DNA of 39,556 nucleotides from an uncultured Prevotella sp. GTDB taxonomy: Bacteria > Bacteroidota > Bacteroidia > Bacteroidales > Bacteroidaceae. Both the position numbers and the translations under genes were made by a program. Under the pieces are notes generated by a model that was given only the letters and a program-made list of their open reading frames with translations, did no database searches and was not told where the DNA came from. Location: NCBI GenBank assembly GCA_900322095.1, contig ONYS01000010.1, positions 1 through 39,556 of the forward strand, read 5' to 3'. Below, piece by piece: positions 7,695 through 15,633 of this stretch; position 1 is the first letter of the stretch; every line of letters begins with the position of its first letter.

Positions 7695-8939
7695 TCAGGC
7701 GTTGAGCTTGCGGGTGGCCTCAACGTCGAGGGCTTCGGCGAGGATGCTGATGGGATTCTTCACCTCGTAGCCGGTGGACATCTCGATCTGCCACTTGCAG
7801 GTCTCGCAGTCGCAGGCCACGAAGTCGGGATTCAGCTCGTGAATCTGCTTGAAGAGCGGTGCGCCGATGGCCTGAGAGCGCTCGTAGTTCTCCTTCTTGA
7901 AGCCGTAGGTTCCGGCGATGCCGCAGCACTGGCTGTCGAGCATGATGAGCTCCACGCCGGGAATCATGCGCAGCATGCCCGTGCTGTAGATGGCCCATCC
8001 CATGCGTTCCATGTGGCAGGCGGTGTGGTAGGCCATGCGCTTGTGGTAGTCCTTGCGGAAGGCGAGCTTCAGCTTGCCGGCCTCGATCTGCTGGTAGAGC
8101 CAGCGGGTGGCGAGGGTGAGCGAGTCGCGCACTTCGGCATTGTCGATCTCGAGCAAGTGGGGATACTCGTCGCGCATGGTGAAGGTGCAGGTGCTGCTGG
8201 TGGTCAATACCGGCTCGCCGCGCTTCACGGCCTTGCGCATGGAGTTGATGTTGAGCTCGCCCTGCGACTTGGCACTGTTGTACATGCCATTGGCGATCAT
8301 GGCGACGCCGCAGCACTTCTCCTTCTCCAGCAGGCGGACGCCGATGCCGCAGGCATTGAGAATCTTCACGAGGTCTTTGGAGAGCTGGGGGAAGTTGTAG
8401 TTGGCATAGCAGCCGTGGAAATAGCTGACGTGCTTCTTATATTGTTCCTGCTCCTTGGCGTGCTTCTTATACCACTGCTCGAAGGTCTGGAACGAATAGG
8501 CGGGGAACTGGCGGTGCTTGTCGATCTTCATCACGCCGTCGAGCACGGTCTTGGTGATGCCCAGGCTCAGCGCGAAGTTGGTGAGCGGAGCAAAGGTGTG
8601 GGCCATGGTGCCTACGAAGTCGGTGCTGGCCAGCATCTTGTCGCGCAGAGAGGGGCGGTAGTGGCTGTAGTCCTTACGGGCCTTCTGGATGAGGTCGCCC
8701 ACGTTGACATGTTCGGGACAAGCCACCTCGCAGCGCTTGCAGTTGAGACAGAGCTTCAAGGCCTCGTCGAAGAACTCGGAACCCTTGATGCGGTAGCGCT
8801 CATTGTCGGGACCCGACTGCTTGGGGCCGGGATAGTTGGGCTCTACTGCCGACACCGGGCAATACACGGTGCAGATAGAACACTTGAGGCACTGCTCGAA
8901 GTTGAATTTGCTTTTTGCCTTTATCTGAGTTTCTGACAT
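7695..8939 (-). CDS. glpC: Anaerobic glycerol-3-phosphate dehydrogenase subunit C
   Basis: This iron-sulfur subunit links the GlpAB flavoprotein dimer to the membrane quinone pool. The 414-residue protein has two ferredoxin-type clusters, C17/C20/C23/C27 and C64/C67/C70/C74, followed by two CCG domains (KEKCCGVAM and DSQCCGIAGTYG) seen in GlpC, HdrB and LutA. It starts 5 bp after glpB ends, which suggests coupled translation. The glpA-glpB-glpC order is the same as in E. coli. Confidence 0.95.
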   Translation of the reverse strand: MSETQIKAKSKFNFEQCLKCSICTVYCPVSAVEPNYPGPKQSGPDNERYRIKGSEFFDEALKLCLNCKRCEVACPEHVNVGDLIQKARKDYSHYRPSLRDKMLASTDFVGTMAHTFAPLTNFALSLGITKTVLDGVMKIDKHRQFPAYSFQTFEQWYKKHAKEQEQYKKHVSYFHGCYANYNFPQLSKDLVKILNACGIGVRLLEKEKCCGVAMIANGMYNSAKSQGELNINSMRKAVKRGEPVLTTSSTCTFTMRDEYPHLLEIDNAEVRDSLTLATRWLYQQIEAGKLKLAFRKDYHKRMAYHTACHMERMGWAIYSTGMLRMIPGVELIMLDSQCCGIAGTYGFKKENYERSQAIGAPLFKQIHELNPDFVACDCETCKWQIEMSTGYEVKNPISILAEALDVEATRKLNA

Positions 8940-8944
8940 GGTCG

Positions 8945-10174
8945 TTATCTCCTATTCAAAATGTTGTTTGCTACTTGAAGCGCGGTGAGCATGTCCACGC
9001 CCTGACGGTCGCCCAGCTTCACGGCATTGTGGCCGCAGAGCACGGAACCAGCTGCGAAGAGGTTCTCGATGGGTTTTCCGTCTTTCAGCGCATGCAGCGT
9101 ATCGTCGGTCTTGACGCCGTATTTCATGAAAGGCTGTGCGTCGAAGAAATACTTTTCGGTCCACTTTGAGCGGTCGGCATCAGCATCCACATCGAGGTCG
9201 AAGATGGGCTCGTAGACCTTCTGATAGTTGCTCATCAGGCCGCGGCTCTCGAACGAACCGGTGGCGAGCACGAAGCAGTCGGCCTCAAGACGCTCGCCGA
9301 CTAGCTTCTCGGTGGTGACGTAGCTCAGACGCTTGCCCGAGAAGACACCGGCGTCCACTCGGTCGTTGGCGAAGAGCATACCGCCCAGCTGATAGAAGCG
9401 GCGGCGCAGAGCCTCGTTGACAAACACACCTGGAACCGATGGAGGCAACGTGGCGACGAAGTGGACGTCCTTGCCAACGAGTTTGTCGAGATCCTTGACC
9501 GATCTCAGGAAGGCGGGCAGCAGAATCACGTCGCCCGAAGCATTCTCGCGGCGGATGGCCTCAACCATGCGCTTAAGATTGTCGTTGCGCTCGAGCACTT
9601 TCTCCACATTGGTGGCGCGCATCTCAGAGGGACTGCGGCGGGCATTCTCCAGTTCGGGAGTGGTGAACTCCTTGCGCTCCACGCTCACGCCCATCTTGGC
9701 GAGGTTGTCGGCCAGGAACTCCATGGGGATGTCGAGGAAGCCGCGAACGTTCATCAGCGTCACCTTCTTCCAGGGAAGCGTGGTGGCAGAATCGCTCGTC
9801 ACCATTCCGCTGACAGTGAGCCATGCGGCCTTGAGCACGCCCATGGGAGTGAGGCGGTAATGATTGCGGTCGGCATTGCCCGTGACGCTCACGCCAGCCT
9901 CCTCAAGAAGCTTGCGGGCCTCTTCGGCAAGAGCCTTCACGTCGGCCACCTTGTGGTAAGGATGAGCGGCGCTGAGCAATGTGATGGCCTGGAGCGGATT
10001 CTCCACAGCCTGACCTTTCTCGTCACAGCCCAACAGGTCGAAGGAGCCGGAGTTGAAATGCAGCGTGTTTTGACCGGCAGCCACAACAGCCACCTTCTTG
10101 CCAGCTTTCTGCAAGGCGATGCCGCAGGTCAAGCCCGTCAGACCGCCACCTATTATAATAATGTCATATTTCAT
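8945..10174 (-). CDS. glpB: Anaerobic glycerol-3-phosphate dehydrogenase subunit B
   Basis: The 409-residue flavoprotein is part of the GlpABC complex that oxidises glycerol 3-phosphate to dihydroxyacetone phosphate under anaerobic conditions. The N-terminal dinucleotide-binding motif is IIIGGGLTGLTCG, followed by FNSGSFDLLG, which is characteristic of GlpB. The C-terminal part has a second FAD-related stretch, NLFAAGSVLCGHNAV. Its ATG overlaps the glpA stop by 4 bp, so the two are almost certainly translated together. Confidence 0.95.
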   Translation of the reverse strand: MKYDIIIIGGGLTGLTCGIALQKAGKKVAVVAAGQNTLHFNSGSFDLLGCDEKGQAVENPLQAITLLSAAHPYHKVADVKALAEEARKLLEEAGVSVTGNADRNHYRLTPMGVLKAAWLTVSGMVTSDSATTLPWKKVTLMNVRGFLDIPMEFLADNLAKMGVSVERKEFTTPELENARRSPSEMRATNVEKVLERNDNLKRMVEAIRRENASGDVILLPAFLRSVKDLDKLVGKDVHFVATLPPSVPGVFVNEALRRRFYQLGGMLFANDRVDAGVFSGKRLSYVTTEKLVGERLEADCFVLATGSFESRGLMSNYQKVYEPIFDLDVDADADRSKWTEKYFFDAQPFMKYGVKTDDTLHALKDGKPIENLFAAGSVLCGHNAVKLGDRQGVDMLTALQVANNILNRR

Positions 10175-11802
10175 CTTGCAATCTCCTTTCCTTCTCCAGC
10201 GAGTTGGTTAAGTCCGCAAAGGTCTTCATATATCAGTGATGTGAGTTGTGCTTCGTTGAGGGTGTCGCCCCAAGCCACGGGCTGCATGCCCTTCCAGCGC
10301 TCGGAGACGAAGGCAGCCAGATCGCGCTCGGCTTTCTCGGTCTGCATCTTCGCCACCTTGCAGAGCACGTTGGCGCCTCTGGCGGCGCAGAGCTCGCCCT
10401 GGCAGGTGCCCATGCCGATGCGGGTGCGGCGGCGCAGGTTGATGATGTTGTGTACGTGGAGTTTGTCGACAGCGAATTTCACCTCACCGGCGGTGACGTT
10501 CTCGCATTCGCAAACCAGAGCGTCGTCCTCGGGCGTGCCGGATGGAATGTCGCGGGTCATCGTGCCGTGGCGGCCTTCCATGGCGTAGAAGCTGAACTGG
10601 CGGGCGTCGTGGCTCGTGCCACTGGCCTCAGGCTTGGTCTCCGAACCGGGCAGCGGCGTGGTGGCGGTCTCGCACTTCTTGTCTACGCCCAGCTTCTTGC
10701 AGGCCAGGTCAGTAGCCTTCTCAGCCATCAAGCGGTAGGTCATCATCTTACCACCGGTGATGGTGATGAAGCCTTTCAGTCCGTCGCGCTGCTCATGGTC
10801 GAGGAGCACGATGCCACGGCTGATATTGCGGCCAGAAGGATCGTTATCGGCGGCAACAAGCGGACGCACACCGCAATAAGCTCTAAGAATACGTGTTGAA
10901 GCAAGGGCAGGAGCAAGTTTCTCGCCCTCGGTGATCAGGATGTCAACCTCCTCGGGTGTGATGCTAAGGTTGTCGACGGTGTCGAGTGGAACTCGGTCGC
11001 TCGTGGTACCGATGACGCAAACGGAATCGTCGGGCACAAGGATGTCGGCATTGGCGGGCTTGCGGCAACGGTTGATCACCATGTTGTTGACGCGGTGGCC
11101 GAAGATGAGCAGCGTGCCCTTGGCGGGGAACATGTTGACGGTGATGTCGGCCATCTTGGCGATATTCTGTCCCCAGACACCAGCGGCGTTGATGACGAGG
11201 CGGCAGTGGACTTCGGTTATCTCTCCCGTGTGGTTGTTGCGGAGCTTCACGCCTTTGACGGTGGCGTTCTCAACGATCAGTCCCACCACTTCCTCATAGG
11301 TCTTCATGACAGCACCGTGGCGACGGGCGTCGATGATGTTGGCCGTGGTAAGGCGGAAGGGATCGATTGAGGCGTCGGGCACTCTGACGGCACCTATCAA
11401 CGTAGGGTTCACAGCGGGCTCGATGCGGCGGGCTTCTTCCGGCGAGATAATGTCGGCACGGATTCCAGCACGCGTACAGGCTTCAACGAAAGTTTTCTGA
11501 TAGTTGAGGTCATCCTCGGGCAGGGTAATAAAAAGGCCATCGGTCTCGTCTACACAATGTGAGGCAATCTTACGGAGCGTCATGTTCTCCTTGATACATT
11601 CAGCAGCAGACTCACCGTCGGTAACCGCATAGCGGGCGCCGCTATGAAGCAGACCATGATTGCGGCCCGTAGCGCCATTGGTGAAGTCGTATTTCTCGAC
11701 CACCAAAACCTTGAGGCCTCTCATGGAGCAATCGCGTGCCGTTCCGGCTCCCGTGATACCACCACCGATGATGACTACATCATATTCTTCAAACTTATCC
11801 AT
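10171..11802 (-). CDS. glpA: Anaerobic glycerol-3-phosphate dehydrogenase subunit A
   Basis: This is the catalytic FAD subunit of GlpABC and the first gene of the operon. The 543-residue protein has the FAD motif GGGITGAG at 13-20 and NGATGRNHGLLHSGARYAV near 42-60. A C-terminal BFD-like [2Fe-2S] domain is shown by C431, C433, C467 and C472 (CxC, then CxxxxC). That domain and the glpB/glpC neighbours identify the anaerobic enzyme rather than aerobic GlpD. A TAnnTTTG promoter and TTTCG/CGAAA inverted repeats lie upstream. Confidence 0.96.
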   Translation of the reverse strand: MDKFEEYDVVIIGGGITGAGTARDCSMRGLKVLVVEKYDFTNGATGRNHGLLHSGARYAVTDGESAAECIKENMTLRKIASHCVDETDGLFITLPEDDLNYQKTFVEACTRAGIRADIISPEEARRIEPAVNPTLIGAVRVPDASIDPFRLTTANIIDARRHGAVMKTYEEVVGLIVENATVKGVKLRNNHTGEITEVHCRLVINAAGVWGQNIAKMADITVNMFPAKGTLLIFGHRVNNMVINRCRKPANADILVPDDSVCVIGTTSDRVPLDTVDNLSITPEEVDILITEGEKLAPALASTRILRAYCGVRPLVAADNDPSGRNISRGIVLLDHEQRDGLKGFITITGGKMMTYRLMAEKATDLACKKLGVDKKCETATTPLPGSETKPEASGTSHDARQFSFYAMEGRHGTMTRDIPSGTPEDDALVCECENVTAGEVKFAVDKLHVHNIINLRRRTRIGMGTCQGELCAARGANVLCKVAKMQTEKAERDLAAFVSERWKGMQPVAWGDTLNEAQLTSLIYEDLCGLNQLAGEGKEIAR

Positions 11803-11859
11803 CCTTTACCAGGTTTTTAGACTGTTATATGTTTTTATTCAAGCTCCACATAGAATCAA

Positions 11860-11909
11860 TTTCGTTTTAATCGAAAAGAACTTTCGAACCGAACTAATTT
11901 CTTTCGGTT
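11860..11909 (-). promoter_or_regulatory. Candidate DeoR/GlpR-type operators in the glpA leader
   Basis: Three inverted repeats lie between the -7 element and the glpA start: TTTCGTTTTAATCGAAA (11860-11876), TTCGAACCGAA (11883-11893) and AACCGAA...TTCGGTT (11887-11909). GlpR of E. coli is known to bind operators with TCG and CGA half-sites. The half-sites match; the spacing (7 and 3 bp rather than 4) does not match exactly. Assignment to a DeoR-family repressor is inference. Confidence 0.5.
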
Positions 11910-11910
11910 G

Positions 11911-11918
11911 CAAATATA
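11911..11918 (-). promoter_or_regulatory. Promoter -7 element of the glp operon
   Basis: TATATTTG on the minus strand fits TAnnTTTG exactly and lies 108 nt upstream of the glpA start. A -33 TTTG is not obvious at the usual distance, which would suit an activated or weak promoter. The predicted leader is about 100 nt. Confidence 0.65.
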
Positions 11919-12234
11919 GTTTTTTCTGATTAATAACGATGAATTTGTTAACTCAAATTAACAATAAAATTTATCCGCAAACGAAATATTATCCAAAAAG
12001 TTACCCAAATGTGTTCATTTTTACCATTTGGTGTTATCAGAACAATTTGCTTACAATTTAAAACTTGATAACTTTTAGTGGATAAAGTTTCGTTTCGTTT
12101 TCGTTTGGAGATATTCTTTCGAAAGTGATTTCGAGCAAAAAGATGAAGAAAAAGGGGATAGCAAGAATGGAACGAATAGCTGAGCAATATTATTGTAAAG
12201 ATGTATGAATGCCGGGATGAGCAAGGGGGTCTTT

Positions 12235-12288
12235 CCATAGGAGCTATAGGGGCTATAGTAGCTATAGAAACTATAGAAGCTATAGCAG
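12235..12288. repeat. CTATAG array 1, 9-bp period
   Basis: CTATAG starts at 12244, 12253, 12262, 12271 and 12280, with a variant CCATAG at 12235. The period is exactly 9 bp: a perfect hexamer palindrome plus three variable bases. It lies downstream of radC. A longer array of the same type is at 14241-14350. Confidence 0.92.
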
Positions 12289-12346
12289 CCAAAGCAACTA
12301 AAGGCTCAAAAACTCAGAAACTAAACAACTCAGGAACTAAAAAAAA

Positions 12347-13033
12347 TCACAGCCTTCCCTGCTCGCGGTAGCTGTAATAGGCGCCATCGCAGATGATGAC
12401 GTGATCGACAAAATAAAAACGCAGATAGTCGCAGGCCTTCTTCACGTTCTGCGTCAGACGGTCGTCGGCGGTGCTGGGATGAGGGTTGTTGCTCGGATGG
12501 TTGTGGCAGAGGGCAAGCACCGTGGAATTGCACAGCAGCGCCTGCTTCATCACCACTCTGATGTCGACGGCCGTCTCGGTGAGACCACCACGACTGATAC
12601 GCACGGCCTTGATGAGCTTAAAATTCTGATTGAGCAGCAACGCCCAGGCCTCCTCCACCTGTTTGTCGGCAATCTGCGTGCGCATATAGTCGTAGATGTT
12701 GGCAGCAGAGCGCATATCCTTTTTCTCGGCGATGTCAGCACGTTGCCGCCGCTTGCCGAGTTCGCAGGCGGCGAGGAGGGTGATGGCCTTGGCCGGACCA
12801 ATGCCGTCGAAGGTGGTGAGCTCGTCAACACTCATGCGGCCCAGTGTATTGAGGTTGCCCTTGCAGTGGGCCAGAACGTTCTTCATCACCTCCACGGCCG
12901 ACATCTTCGGCGTGCCCGAGCCGATGAGAATGGCCAACAGCTCGGCATCGCTGAGATTCTCAGGACCATACTTGAGCAACCGTTCGCGCGGCCGCTCATC
13001 CTCGGGCAACTCTTTGATGCTGACTTTCTTCAT
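12347..13033 (-). CDS. radC: RadC family protein (JAMM/MPN+ domain)
   Basis: The 228-residue product combines an N-terminal helix-hairpin-helix region (TFDGIGPAKA, residues 74-83) with a C-terminal JAMM metal-binding domain. The zinc ligands are visible as H177 and H179 in HNHPS, followed by S187 and D190; E153 is the likely catalytic glutamate. RadC was once linked to DNA repair, but its biochemical role remains unclear. The gene starts shortly after a TCTAGA array and may share a transcript with the glycosyltransferase upstream, 92 bp away. Confidence 0.93.
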   Translation of the reverse strand: MKKVSIKELPEDERPRERLLKYGPENLSDAELLAILIGSGTPKMSAVEVMKNVLAHCKGNLNTLGRMSVDELTTFDGIGPAKAITLLAACELGKRRQRADIAEKKDMRSAANIYDYMRTQIADKQVEEAWALLLNQNFKLIKAVRISRGGLTETAVDIRVVMKQALLCNSTVLALCHNHPSNNPHPSTADDRLTQNVKKACDYLRFYFVDHVIICDGAYYSYREQGRL

Positions 13034-13050
13034 AATCGTTTAATATAGAA

Positions 13051-13122
13051 GGCTAGAAAATCTAGAGGCTCTAGATTATCTAGAAGCTCCAGAGACTCTA
13101 GAAAATCTAGAAAGCCTAGAAG
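13051..13122. repeat. TCTAGA palindrome array 2
   Basis: The array has TCTAGA or near matches (GCTAGA, ACTCTAGA, TCCAGA), mostly at 9-bp steps. It fills the gap between the glycosyltransferase stop and the radC start, so it would be transcribed if the two genes form one unit. Confidence 0.85.
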
Positions 13123-13125
13123 CCA

Positions 13126-14187
13126 TCACTTATAAAAATTCTTCTGATAGGCGCTGAACTCATCCTTGCCTCTCACGCAGCGTCGCCACCATGCCTGCAG
13201 GAAGCCGCAGCCATAACCCATGAGCTGGGTGAAGGCGGCACGGATGCTCAGCAGGCCAATCCACAGGCTCTTGTTCTGCATGGCGGAATCGATAAAGATG
13301 AGTCCGCTATAGAAAATGAGGGGCAGCAGGGCCGTGATGGCGATGACGAGCCCTCGCACCCAAGTCGCGGCAGAGGCATCGGCAGCCAACGGTGCTATCA
13401 TGTAGCCAATTCCGTAGAGGAAGAGAATCAGCAAGAGCACTACGCCCACAGTGAACACCATCGGCAACAGATGGACGAGTTTCAGACTCTCGGGATACTT
13501 CTTATAGAGGTTGATGCGGGCGATACCGCTGTTGTAGACCTGGCGCCAGAACTTGCGGAAGTCGGTGCGGCGCTTGTGCCACACCCAGGCCTCGGGGAAG
13601 AGACGACAGGAACAGCCGGCCTTGAAGATGCGGATGGAGAAGTCGATGTCCTCGCCGAAGCGCATCTTGGAGAAGCCGCCAAGCCGCAGATAGACGTCGC
13701 GGCGCACGCCCATATTGAACGAACGGGGATAGAACTTGTCGAGTTTTTTCTTTCCGCCACGTATGCCACCGGTGGTGAAGAAGGAGGTCATGCTGTAGGA
13801 GATGGCCTTCTGCACAGGAGTGAAAGAGTCGGCAGCACTGTCGGGACCGCCGAAAGCATCGGACGGCTTACGGCGCAGTTCCTCGTCGACGGCATGCAGA
13901 TAGTTCTCGGGAAGCACCACGTCGGAGTCCAAGATGATGACGTACTCTCCCTTAGCGCGCTCCACGCCATAGTTGCGGCTCTGACCGGGACCGCTGTTCG
14001 GCTTCATAAAATAATGGAGGTCAAGCTTATCGGAATATTTCTGGCAGACCTGCTCACAGGTAATCTGTGATCCGTCTTCCACGATGACAACTTCAAAATC
14101 GTGAAGCGTCTGCCGCGTAAGACTGTCGAGCAGTTCGTTGACCTCATCGGGGCGGTTGAAAACGGGAATGATAAATGAGTACTTCAT
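13126..14187 (-). CDS. Family 2 glycosyltransferase, membrane-attached
   Basis: The 353-residue protein has an N-terminal GT-A domain. FIIPVFNRPDEV begins the fold, the nucleotide-sugar/metal motif is LDSDVVLP (about residues 90-97), and GEDIDFSIR is the acceptor-side acidic motif. W-H-K-R-R follows, as in many GT2 enzymes. The C-terminal third has two to three hydrophobic segments (LLPMVFTVGVVLLLILFLYG, then ALLPLIFYSGLIFI), so it is probably anchored in the inner membrane with a cytosolic catalytic domain. The sugar and acceptor cannot be read from sequence. It is not in an obvious polysaccharide locus; radC follows and efp precedes it beyond a terminator. Confidence 0.85.
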   Translation of the reverse strand: MKYSFIIPVFNRPDEVNELLDSLTRQTLHDFEVVIVEDGSQITCEQVCQKYSDKLDLHYFMKPNSGPGQSRNYGVERAKGEYVIILDSDVVLPENYLHAVDEELRRKPSDAFGGPDSAADSFTPVQKAISYSMTSFFTTGGIRGGKKKLDKFYPRSFNMGVRRDVYLRLGGFSKMRFGEDIDFSIRIFKAGCSCRLFPEAWVWHKRRTDFRKFWRQVYNSGIARINLYKKYPESLKLVHLLPMVFTVGVVLLLILFLYGIGYMIAPLAADASAATWVRGLVIAITALLPLIFYSGLIFIDSAMQNKSLWIGLLSIRAAFTQLMGYGCGFLQAWWRRCVRGKDEFSAYQKNFYK

Positions 14188-14240
14188 ATCGAGGATTGAG
14201 TTAAGAGGTTTGAGGGGCGAGAGGTTTTATTTTGGGGGGC

Positions 14241-14350
14241 TTATAGGGGGCTATAGGAAGCTATAGTTGCTATAGGGGCTATAGTTACTATAGGGGCTAT
14301 AGCTGCTATAGAGACTATAGTTGCTATAGAAGCTATAGAAGCTATAGGGG
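14241..14350. repeat. CTATAG array 2, 9-bp period, about 12 units
   Basis: CTATAG occurs at 14261, 14270, 14279 and onward every 9 bp to 14342 (ten perfect hexamers in register), with further copies at 14251 and, as TTATAG, at 14241. The three spacer bases vary (TTG, GGG, TTA, CTG, GAG, AAG). Confidence 0.93.
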
Positions 14351-14375
14351 CCGCAGCTGATTATGAAAAGAAAAT

Positions 14376-14410
14376 GGGCAGTCACATCAGAAGGTCTGAT
14401 GCGACTGCCC
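14376..14410 (-). terminator. Rho-independent terminator of efp
   Basis: The stem GGGCAGTC-a-CATCAGA/TCTGATG-c-GACTGCCC has a 3-nt loop and a single internal mismatch. On the minus strand it is followed by ATTTTCTTTT. It lies 86 nt past the efp stop. Confidence 0.88.
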
Positions 14411-14496
14411 TAACAATTTTCTTGAAATAATCCCGACCTATGGAGGACAATTCCGTCCACACTCTCCGGGAGGAGAGGCTTGTTGTTGGGTCAGAC

Positions 14497-15066
14497 TTAC
14501 TTGTCGGCTACACGGCTGATATAGCTGCCGTCGCGGGTGTCGACGAGGATGGTGTCGCCCTCGTTGATGAAGAGGGGCACGCGAATCTCAGCGCCAGACT
14601 CCAGAGTGGCGGGCTTTGTAGCGTTGGTGGCGGTGTTGCCCTTCACGCCCGGCTCGCTGTGAGTGACCTTCAGCTGGGTCTTCACGGGCATTTCGGCAGA
14701 AAGGATGGTACCATCCGAAGCATCTGTAACAACCTCAACGACGTCGTTCTCCTTCATGAACTCAACGCCAGTGATCTGCTCCTTAGCGATAGGAATCTGC
14801 TCGTAAGTCTCCTGATTCATGAAGATATAGCCCGTTGCATCTTCATAGAGATACTGGTAGGGACGACGCTCAACACGCACGTCGTCGAGCTTGAATCCAA
14901 TCTGGAAAGTGCGCTCCAACACACGTCCGTCGGCCACATTCTTGAGTTTGGTGTTCATGACGGTGTTACCCTTTCCGGGCTTACGATGCTGGAAGTCGAT
15001 GCATCTCCAGATGCCGCCGTCCATACGGATACAAGTTCCGATTTTGATTTCCTGTGAATTAATCAT
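14497..15066 (-). CDS. efp: Translation elongation factor P
   Basis: EF-P enters the ribosomal E site and relieves stalling at polyproline stretches. The 189-residue protein has the KOW-like N-terminal domain followed by two OB domains. The KPGKG loop places K32 at the position that is lysylated, rhamnosylated at arginine, or otherwise modified in other bacteria; here it is an unmodified-type lysine in the sequence. No modification enzyme (EpmA/B, EarP) lies nearby. The gene is divergent from rpmH and has its own -7 element. Confidence 0.96.
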   Translation of the reverse strand: MINSQEIKIGTCIRMDGGIWRCIDFQHRKPGKGNTVMNTKLKNVADGRVLERTFQIGFKLDDVRVERRPYQYLYEDATGYIFMNQETYEQIPIAKEQITGVEFMKENDVVEVVTDASDGTILSAEMPVKTQLKVTHSEPGVKGNTATNATKPATLESGAEIRVPLFINEGDTILVDTRDGSYISRVADK

Positions 15067-15140
15067 ACTGTTATTGCGAATCTAAATATTTCTGATGCGA
15101 GTTGATGGCCGCCTAAAGGCGAGCAATTAATTCTCGGGTG

Positions 15141-15148
15141 CAAAGTTA
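15141..15148 (-). promoter_or_regulatory. Promoter -7 element of efp
   Basis: TAACTTTG on the minus strand fits TAnnTTTG exactly, 74 nt upstream of the efp start. A -33 TTTG is not seen at the expected spacing. Confidence 0.65.
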
Positions 15149-15199
15149 GCACAATTTTATAAAAAAACGGAAAAGTAAGGGCGAAAAATCACTTAATTC

Positions 15200-15230
15200 T
15201 TTGTTATTCCAAAAAATATGAGTAATTTTG
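15200..15230 (+). promoter_or_regulatory. Promoter of rpmH, canonical Bacteroidetes type
   Basis: TTTG (15200-15203), a 19-nt spacer, then TAATTTTG (15223-15230) match the -33/-7 consensus for the Bacteroidetes primary sigma factor. Transcription would start near 15237 and leave a leader of about 75 nt. It is one of the two best promoters in the window, as expected for a ribosomal protein gene. Confidence 0.85.
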
Positions 15231-15311
15231 CACCTCGAAACGTGGGTTGACAAGTATACAGCCCTCATCTCTCACAAATCGACATACAATAAATAAAAAT
15301 AAGATAAGAAG

Positions 15312-15467
15312 ATGAAAAGAACATTTCAGCCTCACAACCGCCGCCGCGTGAACAAGCATGGTTTCCGCGAGCGCATGGCCACCAAGAACGGCCGCAGAGT
15401 ACTGGCTTCCCGTCGCGCACATGGCCGCAAGAAGCTGACCGTATCTGATGAGAATCACGGAAAGTAA
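15312..15467 (+). CDS. rpmH: 50S ribosomal protein L34
   Basis: This 51-residue basic protein begins [20 protein letters not shown] and continues with [20 protein letters not shown], which is the universal L34 sequence pattern. It binds 23S rRNA in the large subunit. The C-terminal tail [11 protein letters not shown] is slightly longer than in E. coli (46 residues). It is monocistronic, with a canonical promoter upstream and a hairpin terminator downstream. The usual partner rnpA is not adjacent and dnaA is not in view, so this is not the classical rpmH-rnpA locus near the origin. Confidence 0.98.
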   Translation: MKRTFQPHNRRRVNKHGFRERMATKNGRRVLASRRAHGRKKLTVSDENHGK

Positions 15468-15501
15468 TCCGCAGCCCTCAAGGAGGAGTAAAAAGGACAG
15501 A

Positions 15502-15533
15502 AAGAAGCAAGGTTGACTTTGCTTCTTTTTTTT
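15502..15533 (+). terminator. Rho-independent terminator of rpmH
   Basis: The stem AAGAAGCAA/TTGCTTCTT has an 8-nt loop and runs into a tract of eight or nine T residues, 34 nt after the rpmH stop. Confidence 0.9.
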
Positions 15534-15633
15534 GTATCTGACAATTGCTACCAGCCACCGCAATCATCGTAGATGCTGTTCGACATACGCGAACGGTAAG
15601 GAATAACACGCAGAATATATAGAAAAGACGTCG

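Larger units (their letters stand above)
11803..12346. other. Regulatory region upstream of glpA and 3' region of radC
   Basis: This 544-bp stretch has no supported gene. Near glpA it carries a -7 element (11911-11918) and TTTCG/CGAAA repeats (11860-11909). Further upstream are five more TTTCG or TTCG motifs at 12088-12133. The radC-proximal end carries the CTATAG array (12235-12288) and short repeats of ACTCAGAAACTA type (about 12310-12340). An open frame at 11948-12292 runs through these repeats and is not credible. Confidence 0.7.
14188..14496. other. Intergenic region between efp and the glycosyltransferase
   Basis: It contains the efp terminator and the long CTATAG array. I see no clear promoter for the glycosyltransferase; the 50 nt upstream of its ATG are C/T-rich on the minus strand. 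Confidence 0.6.

Noticed and set aside
11948..12292. 114-codon minus-strand frame upstream of glpA
   Set aside because: It runs through the CTATAG array and AT-rich promoter DNA; its translation is low complexity at the start and has no family resemblance.
15204..15563. 119-codon minus-strand frame over rpmH
   Set aside because: It is antisense to the unmistakable L34 gene and covers its promoter.
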